DNA from: Sphingobium sp. KCTC 72723 | GTDB taxonomy: Bacteria; Pseudomonadota; Alphaproteobacteria; Sphingomonadales; Sphingomonadaceae | Reading direction: 5' to 3' | DNA: 64,000 bases | NCBI RefSeq assembly: GCF_014280435.1 | Contig: NZ_CP060388.1 | Location: forward strand, 1,302,001 to 1,366,000 | Notes under the pieces: model-generated | The model's input: only the letters and a program-made list of their open reading frames with translations | What the model was told of the DNA's origin: nothing | The model's database searches: none | Program-made: the position numbers and the translations under genes | In this document: in pieces, positions 45,314 through 53,330 of the stretch | How the letters are laid out: each line of letters starts with the position of its first letter | Numbering within the stretch: the stretch's first letter is position 1

Positions 45314-45357
45314 GCATTTTTGAGGCAGGTGGAACCACCTGCCGGCTCGGAAAATGC
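45314..45357. repeat. Small nested palindrome upstream of the ABC-F gene
   Basis: Inner GGCAGGTGG / CCACCTGCC (45324-45332 / 45335-45343) with outer GCATTTT / AAAATGC (45314-45320 / 45351-45357). It resembles the GAGCATTTT-type palindromes scattered in alphaproteobacterial genomes. Confidence 0.65.
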
Positions 45358-45498
45358 GGAAATCAAAAATGGCGTTCGTGCGCGGCGGGGCAAGAGCGAG
45401 GGAACCGGAAAGCTGTCGGAAGGCTTTCAACGCATGTCAGCGTCCATTCATCGCAGCCGTCACAAAAGCACTGCATCCCAATTGGAGAGTTTCCCGCC

Positions 45499-46230
45499 AT
45501 GAAATCCGCCTTCGCCCTGATGGCCCTCGCCACCGCATCGCTGCCCGTCGCGGCCCTTGCCCAGACCAGCGTGACCATCGCCGAAACCGCGCCGGTCGTG
45601 ACGCTCAACGTCACGCAAAGCGTCGAAGGGGCGCCCGACATCGCGACCGTCGGCACCGGCGTCCAGAGCCGGGCCATGACCGCGCAGCAGGCCACGCGCG
45701 ACAATGCCGCCAAGACCGAAAAGCTGGTCGCCGCACTGGCCAAGGCGGGCATTGCGAAGAAGGACATCCAGACCAGCGGCATCAATCTGTCGGCGCAATA
45801 TGACTATAATCAGCGCGAGGGCGAACCGGCAGGGCCGCGCTTCACTGGCTATGAAGCGTCCAACCAGTTGACCGTCAAAGTCCGCGACGTGCGCAAGACC
45901 GGCGCGCTGCTCGACGCGATGGTGGCGGCCGGCGCAACCAGCATCAACGGTCCCAGCTTCGCCATAGACGATCCTGCTCCGCTGATCGCGCAGGCGCGCG
46001 GCGCAGCGTTGAAGGACGCAAAGGCGCAGGCGGATTTCTACGCCCAGGCATCGGGCTTCCGCTCCGCCCGCCTCCTGACCATCAGCGAAAGCAGCAGCGG
46101 CGGCAACCGCCCCATGCCGATGATGGAAAGCGCACGGTTCAAGGCAGATGCTGCGCCGACAACGCCGGTCGAACCCGGCCTGGTCAGCGCATCGGTATCG
46201 CTGACCGTCCAATATGCGCTGGAACGGTGA
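45499..46230 (+). CDS. Exported SIMPL (DUF541) domain protein
   Basis: A 243-residue protein with a signal peptide (MKSAFALMALATASLPVAALAQ) and a SIMPL domain: IATVGTGVQSRAMTAQQATRDNAAKTEKLVAAL, IQTSGINLSAQY, GYEASNQLTVKVRDVRKTGALLDAMVAAGATSINGPSF. Members are periplasmic or outer membrane proteins of the BP26/Omp28 type that form oligomeric channels or act in stress. GGAGAG precedes the ATG. Confidence 0.92.
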   Translation: MKSAFALMALATASLPVAALAQTSVTIAETAPVVTLNVTQSVEGAPDIATVGTGVQSRAMTAQQATRDNAAKTEKLVAALAKAGIAKKDIQTSGINLSAQYDYNQREGEPAGPRFTGYEASNQLTVKVRDVRKTGALLDAMVAAGATSINGPSFAIDDPAPLIAQARGAALKDAKAQADFYAQASGFRSARLLTISESSSGGNRPMPMMESARFKADAAPTTPVEPGLVSASVSLTVQYALER

Positions 46231-46234
46231 TAGC

Positions 46235-47728
46235 TTAAGGGTCAAGCCGCCAGCGCAGGATCGCACGATCCGCGCTGGCACCCTTGACCAGCCGCGCGTC
46301 CACGCCCCGTTCGGCAAAGATCTTGAGCGCAGGAAAATCACCTTCGCGCCGCACCGCCATGTCCACTGCCATGCCCGTGCGTTGCGAAGCCCATAGCGCC
46401 AGTTCCAGTGCCTCCTTGCTGGTGGCGCGCCCTTCCTTGTCCAGATCAAGCGGCGGCAGGGCCAGCACAGGCGGTTCGACTTCGATGATCCAGCCCGGCG
46501 CCATGGCCGCTGCCCGAACCTCCAGCGCCTGATAGGCAGCCAGGCCCGCATCGGGCAGCGGCTTGGCCCGAACGACCGCCCGTTTGTGGACGGTATCGAC
46601 CGTTACCGCATCAGGATTCACTCCGGCAATCAGGGCTAGGCGATCGGTCATGCGATCGACCAGCCCCTGCACTTCCCTGCGCGCGCTCTGCACCGCCAAT
46701 AGCTGCGCGCTTTCCGCACCAACGCCCTCTCCAACCCGGATTTGTTCGATGTCCAGCGCGACCGGACGGCCCAGCATGGCGCTCAAGGCCCGGCTCGCTC
46801 TGGCATCCGCGCCTTTTTGATACACGCTGGTCAACACGCTTGCGGTGACGGCAATTGGCTCTGCCTCGAAATCCAGGTCGATCTGGCTGATCCGCGCGCC
46901 GCCGGCAAATTCCCGCTTGATGACATCGCGCGCATCGCGTGCGGCCCTGGCTTCCCACGCAATCTGTCCCAACGACAGACCCAGCGGCACCGCCAGGCCC
47001 AGGAAGATGGCAGCGATGAACGCCGTCTGCATCCAGCTTTGGCTGGGCGACAATTCCCGTCCGAAGCCATAAAGCCGCGCCATGATGCCGACCGCCAGCG
47101 CGATCGTCACGAAGTTGGTGAAGAATAGCAGAAACGCCCCGCCCGCGACCGTCGCGTTCAACGTCGCCAGACCAAAGCCGACCGTCGCAAGCGGGGGCAT
47201 AAGCGCCGTGGCGATCGCCACCCCCACGATAGTCCCTTCCTTGCCCCGGATCATGGCATAGGCACCGGCCAGCGCCGAAAATAGCGCAACCATCAGGTCG
47301 AACAGATTGGGCCGGGTCCGCGCGGCAATTTCACTGGTGACTGTCTGCAACGGCGACATCAGCACGATCAGTGCGGTAAACAACACGGCCAGAACCGCGC
47401 CGCCTGCCAAAGCGGTCAGCGTCCGCCGGATTTCCCGCGAATCTGTGGTCGCCAACGCAAAGCCCAGCCCCACGATCGGTCCCATCAACGGCGAAATCAG
47501 CATCGCGCCGATCACCACGGCGGGCGACGACAGCAACAGGCCCAGCACCGCAATACCCGCAGACATCAGGATCATGAAGGCATAGCGCGGACTCCAGCCA
47601 TCATCCTCCCGCACCCGGTCCACGACGCTCTGATGGTCGATTTCCCGAATGACATGGCCCCGCCACCAACGCGGCACGACTTTCCATGCGGAGGGATCGG
47701 CTATTGTTCTGGAATCTTCTGTCGTCAT
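46235..47728 (-). CDS. DUF389 membrane protein
   Basis: A 497-residue protein: an N-terminal soluble stretch, about six or seven TM helices with the DUF389 core (GLLLSSPAVVIGAMLISPLMGPIVGLGFAL and TIVGVAIATALMPPLATVGFGLAT), and a long C-terminal soluble domain (about 270-497). The family is broadly spread, with no solid biochemical role. It is convergent with the SIMPL gene, stops being 4 bp apart. Confidence 0.9.
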   Translation of the reverse strand: MTTEDSRTIADPSAWKVVPRWWRGHVIREIDHQSVVDRVREDDGWSPRYAFMILMSAGIAVLGLLLSSPAVVIGAMLISPLMGPIVGLGFALATTDSREIRRTLTALAGGAVLAVLFTALIVLMSPLQTVTSEIAARTRPNLFDLMVALFSALAGAYAMIRGKEGTIVGVAIATALMPPLATVGFGLATLNATVAGGAFLLFFTNFVTIALAVGIMARLYGFGRELSPSQSWMQTAFIAAIFLGLAVPLGLSLGQIAWEARAARDARDVIKREFAGGARISQIDLDFEAEPIAVTASVLTSVYQKGADARASRALSAMLGRPVALDIEQIRVGEGVGAESAQLLAVQSARREVQGLVDRMTDRLALIAGVNPDAVTVDTVHKRAVVRAKPLPDAGLAAYQALEVRAAAMAPGWIIEVEPPVLALPPLDLDKEGRATSKEALELALWASQRTGMAVDMAVRREGDFPALKIFAERGVDARLVKGASADRAILRWRLDP

Positions 47729-47830
47729 AGTCCAACGGCATAGGGGATGGCGGAACGGCTTTCCATCTTCAAACGCGCCCCATCATTCACCACCTGTTCA
47801 ATGCCTTCCGCCTATGCCATGCCCATGACA

Positions 47831-48148
47831 ATGAAATCGAACATGCTGTCCCGATTACTGACCATCCCGCTCGGCGCTGCCGTCGCACTGACCATGGCCA
47901 TGCCCGCCGACGCGGCGGGTCGTCGCGACGAACAGGACGCCGCGCGCCGCGCCATGCTGGACGGGCAGGTCATGCCCTTTGCCATGATCAAGCGTCGCGT
48001 GGACGCACAGATGGGCGGCGCGACCTATGTCGGCAGCGAATTTGACCCTTCCTCCAACCGCTATCGCCTGAAATATGTGAAGGATGGCAAGGTGGTATGG
48101 GTTGATGCGGATGGCCGGACCGGCGATATCATCGGCTGGGCGCGCTGA
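47831..48148 (+). CDS. Exported PepSY-domain-like protein
   Basis: A protein of about 105 residues with a signal peptide (MLSRLLTIPLGAAVALTMAMPADA) and a PepSY-like C-terminal half: MPFAMIKRRVDAQMGGATYVGSEFD then RYRLKYVKDGKVVWVDADGRTGDIIGW. Several in-frame ATGs exist (47747 to 47843) and none has a clear ribosome-binding site, so the start is approximate. It lies 33 bp upstream of a two-component system and may modulate its periplasmic sensor. Confidence 0.78.
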   Translation: MKSNMLSRLLTIPLGAAVALTMAMPADAAGRRDEQDAARRAMLDGQVMPFAMIKRRVDAQMGGATYVGSEFDPSSNRYRLKYVKDGKVVWVDADGRTGDIIGWAR

Positions 48149-48181
48149 CCGCGCCTGCACTATAAGAAGAACGGAACCGCC

Positions 48182-48847
48182 ATGCGCCTGCTGATCGTCG
48201 AGGATGAACCAAGTCTGGGCCAGCAGCTCAGGAACACGCTGGAGGGCGCGGGCTATGCCATCGACCTTGCTACCGATGGTGAGGACGGGCATTTCCTTGG
48301 CTCTACCGAAAGCTATGACGCGGTCGTGCTAGACCTGGGCCTGCCCACCATCGACGGGCTGACCGTGCTGGACCGCTGGCGCAAGGAAGGCCGCACCTTC
48401 CCCGTGCTGGTGCTGACTGCGCGCGACAGTTGGTCGGACAAGGTCGCCGGGCTGGACGCAGGCGCGGACGATTATCTCGCCAAACCGTTCCAGAGCGAGG
48501 AACTGATCGCCCGCCTGCGCGCGCTCATCCGCCGCGCGTCTGGCAATGCGTCGAGCGAACTGACGGCGGGCGACGTGCGGCTCGACACCCGTTCGGGCAA
48601 GGTCACGCTGGCAGGCGACCCAGTCAAACTTACGGCGCAGGAATATAAGCTGCTGTCCTACCTGCTCCACCACAAGGGCAAGGTGGTCAGCCGCACCGAA
48701 TTGATCGAACATATTTACGATCAGGATTTCGACCGCGATTCCAACACGATCGAAGTGTTCGTCACCCGCATCCGCAAGAAATTGGGTGCCGACGTCATCA
48801 CCACCATTCGCGGCCTTGGCTACAGCCTGGACGAGCCGGGGCGCTGA
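48182..48847 (+). CDS. OmpR/PhoP-family response regulator
   Basis: A 221-residue regulator: receiver domain with acidic pocket at VEDE, phospho-acceptor D51 (VVLDLGLPTIDGL) and K101 (LAKPF), followed by a winged-helix DNA-binding domain (KLTAQEYKLLSYLLHHKGKVVSRTELIEHIYD...NTIEVFVTRIRKKLG). The paired histidine kinase is 134 bp downstream, with a repeat element between them. Resembles PhoP-type regulators; regulon unknown. Confidence 0.95.
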   Translation: MRLLIVEDEPSLGQQLRNTLEGAGYAIDLATDGEDGHFLGSTESYDAVVLDLGLPTIDGLTVLDRWRKEGRTFPVLVLTARDSWSDKVAGLDAGADDYLAKPFQSEELIARLRALIRRASGNASSELTAGDVRLDTRSGKVTLAGDPVKLTAQEYKLLSYLLHHKGKVVSRTELIEHIYDQDFDRDSNTIEVFVTRIRKKLGADVITTIRGLGYSLDEPGR

Positions 48848-48861
48848 TAGCGCCATCTATT

Positions 48862-48958
48862 CCGTTCGCCCTGAGCGAAGTCGAAGGGGCTACTCCGAAC
48901 GCAGTGAGGAACCTTCGCTTCGCTCAGGAGAAGGCTTCGACAGGCTCAGCCCGAACGG
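48862..48958. repeat. Imperfect inverted repeat element between response regulator and kinase
   Basis: CCGTTCGCCCTGAGCGAAGTCGAAG at the left pairs imperfectly with CTTCGACAGGCTCAGCCCGAACGG at the right; each half makes its own small hairpin (TTCGC/GCGAA; GGC/GCC). This GGCTGAGCCTGTCGAAG-type repeat is very common in sphingomonads. A further partial copy is near 43487-43501. Confidence 0.75.
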
Positions 48959-48981
48959 ATATGGGAACAGTCTGACCACTC

Positions 48982-50346
48982 ATGACCGATCCCGCCAGCC
49001 CTCCCCCCGTCCGCTCCACCGGATCCATCAGCCGCCGGATGATCGGCATCGCCGCGCTGTGGATCAGCGTGCTGCTGGTCGGCGGGGGCGTAGCGCTGGA
49101 CCGGGTGCTGGCCGACGCGATCACGCGCAATTTCGACGATGGCATGAATTATGTCCTGACCGCGATGATTGCCGCGTCAGAAATCGGCCCGGACGGCGAA
49201 GTCTTGTTCAACCGCGAACTGGCTGACCAGCGCTTCCTGGAACCCAATAGCGGCCTCTATTACCAGATCAGCGCGAAGGGGCGGGAGGACTGGCGTTCCC
49301 GCTCGTTATGGGACCGCGCGCTCAAAATGCCGGACGAACATCATGACCGGCACCTGCACGTCTATGACAGCAAGCAGTTTCCAGGCGAAGACCTGCGCAT
49401 CATGGAACGCACCGTCGTCCTCCCCGGCTCCAACACCCGCTGGCTGTTCATGGTGGGGCAGGCGCGCGAGGGGTTGAACGCGCAGGTGCGGACATTGCGC
49501 TCCACCTTGTTCAAGAGTTTCGCGCTGCTCGCGCTGGGCCTGTTCGTGCTGGCCACGTTGCAAACCATCTATGGCCTGCGTCCCTTGCGCAAGGTGCGGC
49601 TGGAAATCATCCGTATGCGGGGCGGCGAAAAGAGCCGCGTCACCGAACCCATGCCCGCCGAAGTGCTGCCCATGGTCGAGGAATTGAACGCCCTGCTCGC
49701 CCATAATGAACGGCAGGCGGAGGAAGCGCGCACCCATGCGGGCAACCTGGCCCATGCGCTGAAAACCCCGCTGACCGTCATCATGAACGCCGCCACTGCG
49801 CAGGCGCCCGACCTTGGCGAAAGCGTGATCCGCGAAGCGACCACGATGCGGCGGCAGGTCGACCATCACCTCGCCCGCGCCCGTGCCGTGGGCCGTCGCG
49901 GCGCGGCGCAAAGCCGGGCGGAAGTCTGGGCCAGCCTGACCGCCGTCGAACGCGCGGTCCAGCGCCTCTACCCCCACACTCGCGTCGACATGGATGGCGA
50001 AAAATCCGCGTCCGTCCGGGTGGAGCGGCAGGATCTGGACGAAATGCTGGGCAACCTCATCGAAAACGCAGCCAAATATGGCGGTGGCAGCGTGTTCGCC
50101 ACCGTCATGGCCGCCGCCAACGATATGGTGGAGATATTGGTCGAGGATGACGGCAGAGGCATACCGGAAGCCGACCGCGTCCGCATCTTCGATCGCGGCG
50201 TGCGGCTGGATTCAGGCAAACCCGGCACCGGATTGGGGCTGGCCATCGTGCGCGATGTCGCGGAAATCTATGGCGGATCGGTCGCACTGGAAGAAAGCGA
50301 GGATCTGGGCGGGCTGCTGGTGCGGCTCAGATTGCCGGCGGCCTAA
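48982..50346 (+). CDS. Sensor histidine kinase
   Basis: A 454-residue membrane kinase. TM helices at about 21-39 and 177-198 bracket a periplasmic domain of about 135 residues. A HAMP-like linker leads to the phospho-acceptor H258 (LAHALKTPLTV). ATPase boxes are N (NLIENAAKYG), G1 (EDDGRGIP) and G2 (GTGLGLAI). The layout is like PhoQ-type sensors; its signal is not evident. It pairs with the response regulator upstream. Confidence 0.94.
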   Translation: MTDPASPPPVRSTGSISRRMIGIAALWISVLLVGGGVALDRVLADAITRNFDDGMNYVLTAMIAASEIGPDGEVLFNRELADQRFLEPNSGLYYQISAKGREDWRSRSLWDRALKMPDEHHDRHLHVYDSKQFPGEDLRIMERTVVLPGSNTRWLFMVGQAREGLNAQVRTLRSTLFKSFALLALGLFVLATLQTIYGLRPLRKVRLEIIRMRGGEKSRVTEPMPAEVLPMVEELNALLAHNERQAEEARTHAGNLAHALKTPLTVIMNAATAQAPDLGESVIREATTMRRQVDHHLARARAVGRRGAAQSRAEVWASLTAVERAVQRLYPHTRVDMDGEKSASVRVERQDLDEMLGNLIENAAKYGGGSVFATVMAAANDMVEILVEDDGRGIPEADRVRIFDRGVRLDSGKPGTGLGLAIVRDVAEIYGGSVALEESEDLGGLLVRLRLPAA

Positions 50347-50699
50347 TGCGACGGCACCTTTATTTCATCGCGGGCTGGGCATCGCTGGGCCTTGGTGCGA
50401 TCGGCGCGTTCCTGCCGCTGCTGCCCACCGTTCCCTTCATGATCCTGGCCGCCTTCTGTTTCGCCCGCTCCAGCCCGAAGCTGGAAGCCCGCCTGCTCGA
50501 CCACAGGCATTTCGGCCCGCATATCCGCCGCTGGCGGGAACGCGGCGCAATCAGCCGCAAGGGCAAGAAAGCCGCCCTCGCCGCCTTCGCCTTCAGCGTA
50601 GCGTTGGCCCTCATCTTCTCCCCCTTCCCCTGGTTCCTCATCCCCATCACCGCCGCCCTGATCGGCGGCACATGGATCTGGACCCGGCCGGAGGGGTGA
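50346..50699 (+). CDS. YbaN family (DUF454) membrane protein
   Basis: A 117-residue inner membrane protein with two or three TM helices and the family motif LGLGAIGAFLPLLPTVPFMILAAFCFARSSPKLE, then RHFGPHIRRWRERGAISRKGKKAA. The ATG shares a base with the kinase stop (TAATG), so it is translated with the two-component system. Function unknown. Confidence 0.9.
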   Translation: MRRHLYFIAGWASLGLGAIGAFLPLLPTVPFMILAAFCFARSSPKLEARLLDHRHFGPHIRRWRERGAISRKGKKAALAAFAFSVALALIFSPFPWFLIPITAALIGGTWIWTRPEG

Positions 50700-50773
50700 T
50701 GGGGCAGCAGGCGGCCGAAATATGGCGTTCAACGTAGAGGATACTCAGCCCGAACCACAGGCTCATCAATATC

Positions 50774-50898
50774 GTCACCCCAGCGTAGGCTGGGGTCTCA
50801 GGCGATTGCGGGATGTTTTTTCCAAATAGGATTATGCTTTGCTTCAGGTCTGACTGTTGCGCGCCTCCGCCTGAGATACCAGCCTTCGCTGGCATGAC
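50774..50898. repeat. REPIN-like element: two REP halves in inverted order
   Basis: The left half, GTCACCCCAGCGTAGGCTGG from 50774, and the right half (ending 50898) match as reverse complements except for five positions. Each half is itself a hairpin (CCCCAGC-GTAG-GCTGGGG and CCAGC-CTTC-GCTGG) and the differences between halves keep each internal stem paired. About 65 bp of non-repeat sequence separates them. Confidence 0.75.
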
Positions 50899-51280
50899 GG
50901 ATGAGCGGTGCGTGCGCTTGAGCCGAAGTAGGTGCAGTTGCCGACGTCTCGCAACTCTCCTAAACCACCTGCGCTCTACGGTCCGCGCCTACCCCTCCCC
51001 GTCCTGTCCTACACCCGCCCCTTCATGGCAAAAGCAGCCTTGCTCCTTCCCATCGTCAGCCCTCCCTTTCCCGATCGCGCCCATGCGGCCCGGTCGGCGC
51101 GGAAACTTACACGCACTTGTCATGCGCGACATGGACGAACTTAGCGAAGTTCCACGTCACGCCATAAGGCAAAGGGCGCGCCATCCGATCGGAAAACGCG
51201 CCACAAGGCACTGTATTATAAAGGAAAACGCAGGCCTGACCCCGCGCCGAACATCCCGGCGCAGGCAATAGCGGAACCCG
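50899..51280. other. Gene-free stretch downstream of phaZ
   Basis: About 380 bp with no open frame of protein-like composition. A small AACTT-AGCG-AAGTT hairpin (51129-51142) and a TATTATAAAG segment near 51210 are the only structures noticed. Confidence 0.5.
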
Positions 51281-52504
51281 TCAGTTCATCGCCAAAATCA
51301 TGTTCCGCACCTGCGGATAGACCTGCTTTTCCCATTTGCTGCCGGAAAACACGCCATAATGGCCCACACCCGGTTGCAAATGGTGACGTTTCATGTGCGG
51401 GCGAAGGCCCGTGCAAAGGCCATGCGCCGCTGATGTCTGGCCCACGGCGCAGACATCGTCCTTCTCGCCTTCCACCGTCAGCAGCGCGGTGTTGCGGATC
51501 GCGCCCGGATCAACCCGGCGGTCACGGTGCATCAACTCGCCCTTGGACATCAAGGTGCGCTGGAACACCATGTCCACGGTTTCCAGGTAAAATTCCTTGG
51601 TCATGTCCAGAACCGCGAAATATTCCTCGTAGAATGTCTTGATCTTGTCGGCTTCCACCGTCTTGCCATCGGCCAGCAACTGATAAAGTTCGCGATGCTG
51701 CGATCCGTGCCGCTCCATGTTCATCGCCATGAAGGCGGACAGTTGGAGGAAGCCGGGATAGACTTCGCGCCCCCGCCCGGCATAGCGGAACGGGACGGTG
51801 GAAATCAGGTTCTTTTCGAACCATTCGATCGGCTTTTCATTGGCCAGTTCATTGACCACGGTGGGCGCGGCATTGGGGTCGATCGGCCCGCCCATCAACG
51901 TCATCGAACGCGGCGTGGCCTTGTCCTTGTCCTGCGACATCAACGCCACGGCGGCCAGCGCCGGCACGCATGGCTGGCACACCGACACCATATGCGCGCC
52001 TTCGCCCATTTCCTGAAAGAAGCGAATCACATAATCGACATATTCGTCAAAGCCAAAACGCCCAGCGGAAAGCGGCACGTCGCGCGCATTCTTCCAGTCG
52101 GTAATATAGACGTCATGGTCGCGCAGCAAAGTGACGACCGTGCTGCGCAACAAAGTGGAAAAATGACCCGACATCGGCGCTACGACCAATACGCGCGGCT
52201 GTGCCGCTTCCACGTCATCCTTGGCAAAATGCAGCAGGTCGCCAAATGGCAGGTCCAGAACGACCTCGTCACGCACGGCAACTTCCGCGTTACCGCTCAC
52301 CACACTGTCGATATTATAGGCGGGGCGCTTGTGCGTTACCCTGGCACCCTGAAACACGTCCATCAGGGCGAACATGCGGCGCGGCATCGCCCAATCGGCC
52401 ATCGGACCCATTTTGTCGCGCATCCCCAGCGCCACTTGCGCGCCAAAACGCGCAGGGGCCAGCATGTCGTTCCAGGCCTGGTAACCGCTATACAGCATCC
52501 GCAT
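51281..52504 (-). CDS. phaZ: Intracellular polyhydroxyalkanoate depolymerase
   Basis: A 407-residue cytoplasmic enzyme that mobilises stored polyhydroxybutyrate granules. The nucleophile is C176 in VSVCQPCVPAL, the Cys-type lipase box of the PhaZ1 family. The C-terminal His is probably in QPGVGHYGVFSGSKW. MRMLYSGYQAWNDMLAP and TDWKNARDVPLSAGRFGFDEYVDY also match. No phaC or phasin gene is in the window. Divergent from a GST-family gene. Confidence 0.93.
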   Translation of the reverse strand: MRMLYSGYQAWNDMLAPARFGAQVALGMRDKMGPMADWAMPRRMFALMDVFQGARVTHKRPAYNIDSVVSGNAEVAVRDEVVLDLPFGDLLHFAKDDVEAAQPRVLVVAPMSGHFSTLLRSTVVTLLRDHDVYITDWKNARDVPLSAGRFGFDEYVDYVIRFFQEMGEGAHMVSVCQPCVPALAAVALMSQDKDKATPRSMTLMGGPIDPNAAPTVVNELANEKPIEWFEKNLISTVPFRYAGRGREVYPGFLQLSAFMAMNMERHGSQHRELYQLLADGKTVEADKIKTFYEEYFAVLDMTKEFYLETVDMVFQRTLMSKGELMHRDRRVDPGAIRNTALLTVEGEKDDVCAVGQTSAAHGLCTGLRPHMKRHHLQPGVGHYGVFSGSKWEKQVYPQVRNMILAMN

Positions 52505-52629
52505 GTTCCCAAACGTACCTTTGTTGAACCCATCGACCGAATCGGTCTTACACTGAAACGCTATACATGCTTTTTATGTTGCGCTGCATCATGATAAATG
52601 TGAGTTAAGATCGAACCGGGAGGATTGCC

Positions 52630-53286
52630 ATGGCCGTCGCGGAACTGACCCTTTCCAGCAAGAATTATTCGTCCTGGTCGCTACGGGGCTGGCTGCTCTG
52701 TCGCATTGCCGGGCTGGATGTCGTCGAAAAACTCATTGCGCTCGACGACCCGGAAAACCGGGCCGAACTGTTGCTGCTTTCGCCATCCGTGCTGGTCCCG
52801 CGCCTGACGCATGAGGGCGCGAGCGTATGGGACACGCTGGCCATTGCCGAATATCTCCATGAACTTTATCCCGACGCCGGCATGTATCCGGCCGATCGCA
52901 TCGCCCGCGCCCATTGCCGGTCGGTGTCGGGGGAAATTCATTCCGGCTTCGCCAATCTGCGTTCCGCCCTGCCCATGAACCTGAAAGTGCGTCACGCCCG
53001 CTTCCCGATCTTTTCGGGGGCCAAGCCGGACATCGAGCGGATCGAGGCGATCTGGGCGGAATGCCTGACCAGCTATGGCGGCCCATGGCTGTTCGGGGAC
53101 AAGCCCACCGTCGCCGACGCCATGTTCGCGCCGGTTGCCGAACGCTTCCTGACCTATGCCGTGCCGGTGTCCGTCGCTTCGGCGGCTTATTGCCAGACGA
53201 TCAACGGCTGGCCGCTGATGCGCGAATGGATCGACGAAGCGCGGGTCGAACCGGACGAAGTTCTGGAACTCGATATCGAGTTTTAA
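52630..53286 (+). CDS. Glutathione S-transferase family protein
   Basis: A 218-residue GST. The thioredoxin-like N-domain reads ELTLSSKNYSSWSLRGWLLCRIAGLDVV, with the Ser cluster that positions the glutathione thiol, LVPRLTHEGASVWDTLAIAEYL (cis-Pro and Glu/Asp-Thr site), then an all-helical C-domain with PWLFGDKPTVADAMFAP. Substrate not predictable. Confidence 0.9.
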   Translation: MAVAELTLSSKNYSSWSLRGWLLCRIAGLDVVEKLIALDDPENRAELLLLSPSVLVPRLTHEGASVWDTLAIAEYLHELYPDAGMYPADRIARAHCRSVSGEIHSGFANLRSALPMNLKVRHARFPIFSGAKPDIERIEAIWAECLTSYGGPWLFGDKPTVADAMFAPVAERFLTYAVPVSVASAAYCQTINGWPLMREWIDEARVEPDEVLELDIEF

Positions 53287-53330
53287 GCGGGTAGTTTAGG
53301 CTGGCCTTTCCTCCAATGACAGGTGGGGGT

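Noticed and set aside
50647..50895. 82-residue minus-strand frame starting MPAKAGISGGG with ETPAYAGVT
   Set aside because: It is a translation of the REPIN-like repeat; such PAKAG/PAYAG peptides recur wherever these repeats occur.
50813..51271. 152-residue plus-strand frame downstream of YbaN
   Set aside because: Composition is Pro/Ser/Arg/Cys-rich noise, it starts inside a repeat, and it has no family resemblance.
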